Source: an uncultured Agathobacter sp. (GTDB lineage Bacteria; Bacillota; Clostridia; Lachnospirales; Lachnospiraceae). From it: 8,971 bases of DNA. Each line of letters begins with the position of its first letter. The first letter of the stretch is position 1. Below are positions 6,579 to 8,971 of this stretch, in pieces. Made by a program: the position numbers and the translations under genes. The stretch is taken from NCBI GenBank assembly GCA_934358675.1, contig CAKRKX010000089.1:1-8971 (forward strand), given 5' to 3'. The notes beneath the pieces are model-generated. The model did not search any database. It was not told the DNA's origin and worked only from the letters and a program-made list of their open reading frames with translations.

Positions 6579-7315
6579 GCTTTCACCTCATACGAAAATG
6601 GTTCTATAATCATTACTGTAATGTTGTCTCTGCCACCGTTGCGATTGGCAGTGGAAACCAGAAGCTTCGCCCGTTCCTCCACCGACGCATTGCTGAGAAC
6701 GATATCTTTTATCACATCATCCTCAACCATATTGGTCAGACCATCGGTACAAAGCAGAATACGATCGTTCTCCTGTAGATCGATCTCAAAGAAATCCGCC
6801 TGCACGTTCTCGCCTGCTCCGATTGCTCTTGTAATTATGTTTTTATCCGGATGCTGTCTTGCATCCGCCTCATTCACTTCACCGATGCGCACCATCTCTG
6901 CAACCAGTGAGTGATCTCTTGTAATCTGTCTGATATCACGGTTGATCACATAGAGTCTGCTGTCCCCGATATTGGCAACATAAAGCTTTCCCTTCAAAAT
7001 GGTAGCAGCAACAAGTGTTGTTCCCATACCAAGCTTTGCTTCATCCTCCGCCGCTTCCTCGATCAGAAGCTTATTGGCGGTTGTGATCGCCTCCTGTAAA
7101 ATTGTGACTGGTTCCTCCCCCGGACTTCTGGACACCGATGCGACCATACGCTGCGTTGTGTAACGCGATGCATAATCACCGGCTTTATGTCCCCCCATTC
7201 CGTCTGCTACGATATAGAGATTCGGGAGATTTCCAACAGGATCATCCGATGCGAAAAAATAGTCCTGATTCATTTCACGCAACGCACCGGTATCCGTAAT
7301 GGAATACGTCTTCAT
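6572..7315 (-). CDS. stp: PP2C-family serine/threonine protein phosphatase
   Basis: This is the Stp/PrpC-type metal-dependent (PPM) phosphatase that reverses phosphorylation by the adjacent kinase. The 247-residue product has normal length and no membrane segment. Motifs are REMNQD (13-18), DGMGGH (38-43) with metal-binding aspartate and glycine, GMGTT (96-100), GDSR (117-120), TRAIG (162-166), CTDGLTNMV (189-197) and GGRDNIT (227-233), which supplies a C-terminal metal-binding Asp. I chose ATG 7315, giving MKTYSITDTG, because family members usually begin just before this strand and AAGGA lies 8-9 nt upstream. In-frame ATGs at 7324 and 7339 are alternatives; the latter also has a GGAG at acceptable distance, so the start is uncertain by up to 8 codons. 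The stop overlaps the prkC start (GCATGTTAA). A terminator-like hairpin upstream may separate it from rlmN. Confidence 0.95.
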   Translation of the reverse strand: MKTYSITDTGALREMNQDYFFASDDPVGNLPNLYIVADGMGGHKAGDYASRYTTQRMVASVSRSPGEEPVTILQEAITTANKLLIEEAAEDEAKLGMGTTLVAATILKGKLYVANIGDSRLYVINRDIRQITRDHSLVAEMVRIGEVNEADARQHPDKNIITRAIGAGENVQADFFEIDLQENDRILLCTDGLTNMVEDDVIKDIVLSNASVEERAKLLVSTANRNGGRDNITVMIIEPFSYEVKAC

Positions 7316-7383
7316 CCGTTTCATCCTTTCTCTCGTCATAACCTATGACTCCATACTTTGAATATGTTACCATACAAGAACGC

Positions 7384-7419
7384 AAAAAGCAAGGAAAGAG
7401 CGTTTCCCTGCTTCCTTGC
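7384..7419 (-). terminator. Intrinsic terminator between rlmN and stp
   Basis: Seven bases after the rlmN stop, the minus strand reads GCAAGGAA (7419-7412), a loop region, then TTCCTTGC (7396-7389) followed by TTTTT (7388-7384). The 8-bp perfect stem with an adjacent T-tract is a convincing terminator, though the 15-nt loop and short T-run suggest partial read-through into stp. Confidence 0.75.
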
Positions 7420-7426
7420 AAAATGC

Positions 7427-8473
7427 CTATTTATTCTCATTGATGTAACGTTTTCGAAGCTGTCCGCACGCACCGTCGATGTCGCGTCCCATCTCTCTTC
7501 GCACCGTCACATTGATACCGTTTTTCTCCAGCTTGTTTTTAAATGCCGCGATCACCGCCGCATTGGACTGTACATAGTCGCGCTCCTTGATCGGATTGAC
7601 CGGGATCAGGTTGACATGACAGTTCATGCCGTGGATGAGCTGCGAGAGTTCCCTTGCATCCTCATCCGTATCGTTGACGCCCCCGACAAGGCTGTACTCG
7701 AACGTCACTCTGCGCCCCGTCCGGTCAAAATAATATTTGCATGCATCGATCACGTCATGAATGTCATATTTGTTTGCGACCGGCATCAGTTCCAGACGCT
7801 TCGCCTGATTGGACGCATGCAGCGACAATGCCAGTGTGATCGACAGCTTTTCATCCGCAAGCTGACGCATCCGCGGCACGATTCCACAGGTGGACACCGT
7901 CAGGTTTCGCTGACTGATGTTCAGTCCGTTCTCATCGGTCAGAAGCGTGATGAACGCAAGCAGATTGTCGTAATTATCCATCGGCTCTCCGGTTCCCATC
8001 ACAACCACATTCGAGATACGTTCCCCGATGTCCTGCCCGATCTTGTAGATCTGGTCGATCATCTCGGACGGACGCAAGCCTCTTACGAGTCCGTCGAGCG
8101 TCGAAGCGCAGAATCGGCAGCCCATCCGGCAGCCCACCTGCGAGGAAATGCACACGGAATTGCCGTGCTTATAGCGCATCAGCACACTCTCAATGACGTT
8201 GCCGTCCTCCAGCAGAAAAAGATATTTTCTCGTTCCGTCGATCTGCGAGATCTGCACCTGTTCCTGCTTTAGATCCGTAATATAACTGACTTCGTCGAGA
8301 TTCTCACGGAACGCCTTCGACAGATTCGTCATATCGGAAAAGGCATAGACCTGCTTGACATGCAGCCACTGGTACAGCTGTTTCGCGCGGAATGCTTTCT
8401 CACCAATTCCGGCAACAAACTCCGTCAGCTGCTCTAAATTCATGGATTTGATATCGATCTTGTTATTACTCAT
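7427..8473 (-). CDS. rlmN: Dual-specificity 23S rRNA A2503 / tRNA A37 C2-methyltransferase (radical SAM)
   Basis: RlmN methylates C2 of A2503 in 23S rRNA, and of A37 in certain tRNAs, by radical SAM chemistry, supporting peptidyl-transferase function and accuracy. The 348-residue product has the usual length. The 4Fe-4S cluster motif CRMGCRFC places cysteines at 115, 119 and 122, followed by GTGEPMDN (160-167) for SAM binding. The second conserved cysteine pair is present: C108 in VCISSQ and the methyl-carrying C336 in GACGQL. TRK and EDGN near residues 81-92 fit the RlmN rather than the Cfr pattern, and the rsmB neighbourhood agrees, although Cfr shares the cysteine motifs. ATG 8473 follows AGGAG with 5-nt spacing and overlaps the rsmB stop by 8 nt (ATGAGTAA), so the two rRNA methyltransferases are translationally coupled. 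Confidence 0.96.
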   Translation of the reverse strand: MSNNKIDIKSMNLEQLTEFVAGIGEKAFRAKQLYQWLHVKQVYAFSDMTNLSKAFRENLDEVSYITDLKQEQVQISQIDGTRKYLFLLEDGNVIESVLMRYKHGNSVCISSQVGCRMGCRFCASTLDGLVRGLRPSEMIDQIYKIGQDIGERISNVVVMGTGEPMDNYDNLLAFITLLTDENGLNISQRNLTVSTCGIVPRMRQLADEKLSITLALSLHASNQAKRLELMPVANKYDIHDVIDACKYYFDRTGRRVTFEYSLVGGVNDTDEDARELSQLIHGMNCHVNLIPVNPIKERDYVQSNAAVIAAFKNKLEKNGINVTVRREMGRDIDGACGQLRKRYINENK

Positions 8474-8971
8474 CCATACTCCTTATCATCTTTGCGACAA
8501 AGAAACCATCGCTTCCCTCCATCGGGAATATCTGCCGCTGCTCCACAAGCGTAAACTGTGGATGCTTCTGTAAGAACAACGCGACGTTGTCCTCATTCTC
8601 TTCTCTATGTATCGTGCAGGTGCTGTAGATCAGCTTGCCGCCTTTCTTCACATACTGCCATACAGTATCCAGCATCTCCTGCTGTAACACCGCCAAGTCG
8701 TGTGCTTTCTCCGTCGTCATCTTGTAGCGGATATCGCTTTTGCGCCCGATCACTCCGAGTCCCGAACACGGCAGATCACAGATCAGCACGTCCGCTTTCT
8801 CAACCGATGCCTCATCGAGCACAGTCGCATCCTGCTGCACCGCTCTCATATTGTTTAAACCATGTCTTGCGATGTTCTCCTCGATCAGTCCCACCTTGTA
8901 CTCTGTTAGATCTCTCGCCTCGACCATTCCGCTTCCGCCGAGCAGCTCCGCAAGATGTGAACTCTTGCCGC
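8466..8971 (-). CDS. rsmB: 16S rRNA (cytosine-967-C5)-methyltransferase, C-terminal part (5' end beyond window)
   Basis: The frame is open through the right edge, so only the last 168 residues are seen. The N-terminal NusB-like domain and the first SAM-site residues lie outside. The visible part starts inside SAM motif I (GKSSHLAELLGG). It then carries DLPCSGLG (residues 65-72 of the fragment, catalytic motif IV cysteine), YSTCTI (115-120, motif VI catalytic cysteine) and the C-terminal GSDGFFVAKM strand. The two cysteines define an RNA m5C methyltransferase. Assignment to RsmB rather than RsmF or another NOL1/NOP2/Sun enzyme rests on the conserved rsmB-rlmN-stp-prkC order. The ATG at 8927 is an internal methionine, since homologous coding sequence continues upstream of it. 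Confidence 0.9.
   Translation of the reverse strand, partial: GKSSHLAELLGGSGMVEARDLTEYKVGLIEENIARHGLNNMRAVQQDATVLDEASVEKADVLICDLPCSGLGVIGRKSDIRYKMTTEKAHDLAVLQQEMLDTVWQYVKKGGKLIYSTCTIHREENEDNVALFLQKHPQFTLVEQRQIFPMEGSDGFFVAKMIRSMDE

Noticed and set aside
7316..7383. TTGTAT/TATGGA-like boxes as a promoter for stp
   Set aside because: Both boxes and spacings are poor, and random AT-rich spacers give similar matches, so it is not listed as a feature.
7358..8272. 304-codon open frame on the plus strand
   Set aside because: It is antisense to rlmN, whose catalytic motifs are complete. The translation is His/Arg-rich and family-less, and there is no convincing ribosome binding site.

Overview
The window is a conserved bacterial chromosomal segment, most likely from a gut Lachnospiraceae (Bacillota). 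Mid-range GC, AGGAGG-type ribosome binding sites and a PASTA-domain serine/threonine kinase point to Bacillota. The order rsmB-rlmN-stp-prkC-rsgA-rpe-thiN is the classic Bacillota 'translation / PASTA kinase' cluster known from Bacillus subtilis. A Roseburia-like genus is my guess from general character, not something I can prove. All recognised genes are on the minus strand, so transcription runs from position 8971 towards 1.

In transcription order, the right edge holds the C-terminal half of rsmB (16S rRNA m5C methyltransferase). Its stop overlaps the start of rlmN (23S rRNA/tRNA m2A methyltransferase). A good intrinsic terminator (7384-7419) follows rlmN. Next come stp (PP2C phosphatase) and prkC (membrane PASTA kinase), which overlap by 7 nt. 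They are followed by rsgA (ribosome-assembly GTPase), rpe (ribulose-5-phosphate 3-epimerase) and thiN (thiamine pyrophosphokinase), with gaps of 7 nt or less or touching signals. A 61-nt spacer leads to an AGCS-family sodium/amino-acid symporter, closed by a strong terminator (738-768). The left edge carries the first 165 codons of an unrecognised exported protein in its own transcription unit.

The housekeeping genes work together plausibly. RsmB, RlmN and RsgA serve ribosome modification and assembly. PrkC and Stp form a kinase/phosphatase pair whose PASTA repeats sense cell-wall material, and RsgA is a known PrkC substrate in B. subtilis. Rpe makes xylulose-5-phosphate for transketolase, whose cofactor TPP is made by ThiN.

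The least ordinary part is the 295-bp gap at 497-791. Downstream of the symporter terminator lie two identical 14-bp direct repeats, 21 bp apart, just upstream of a promoter with a poor -35 and a perfect extended -10. A leader of about 138 nt follows. It contains a perfect 9-bp hairpin and then a compact three-way-junction fold. This looks like activator-controlled (possibly LytTR-type) and possibly RNA-controlled expression of the exported protein. I see no CRISPR, mobile element, tRNA, rRNA or defence system.
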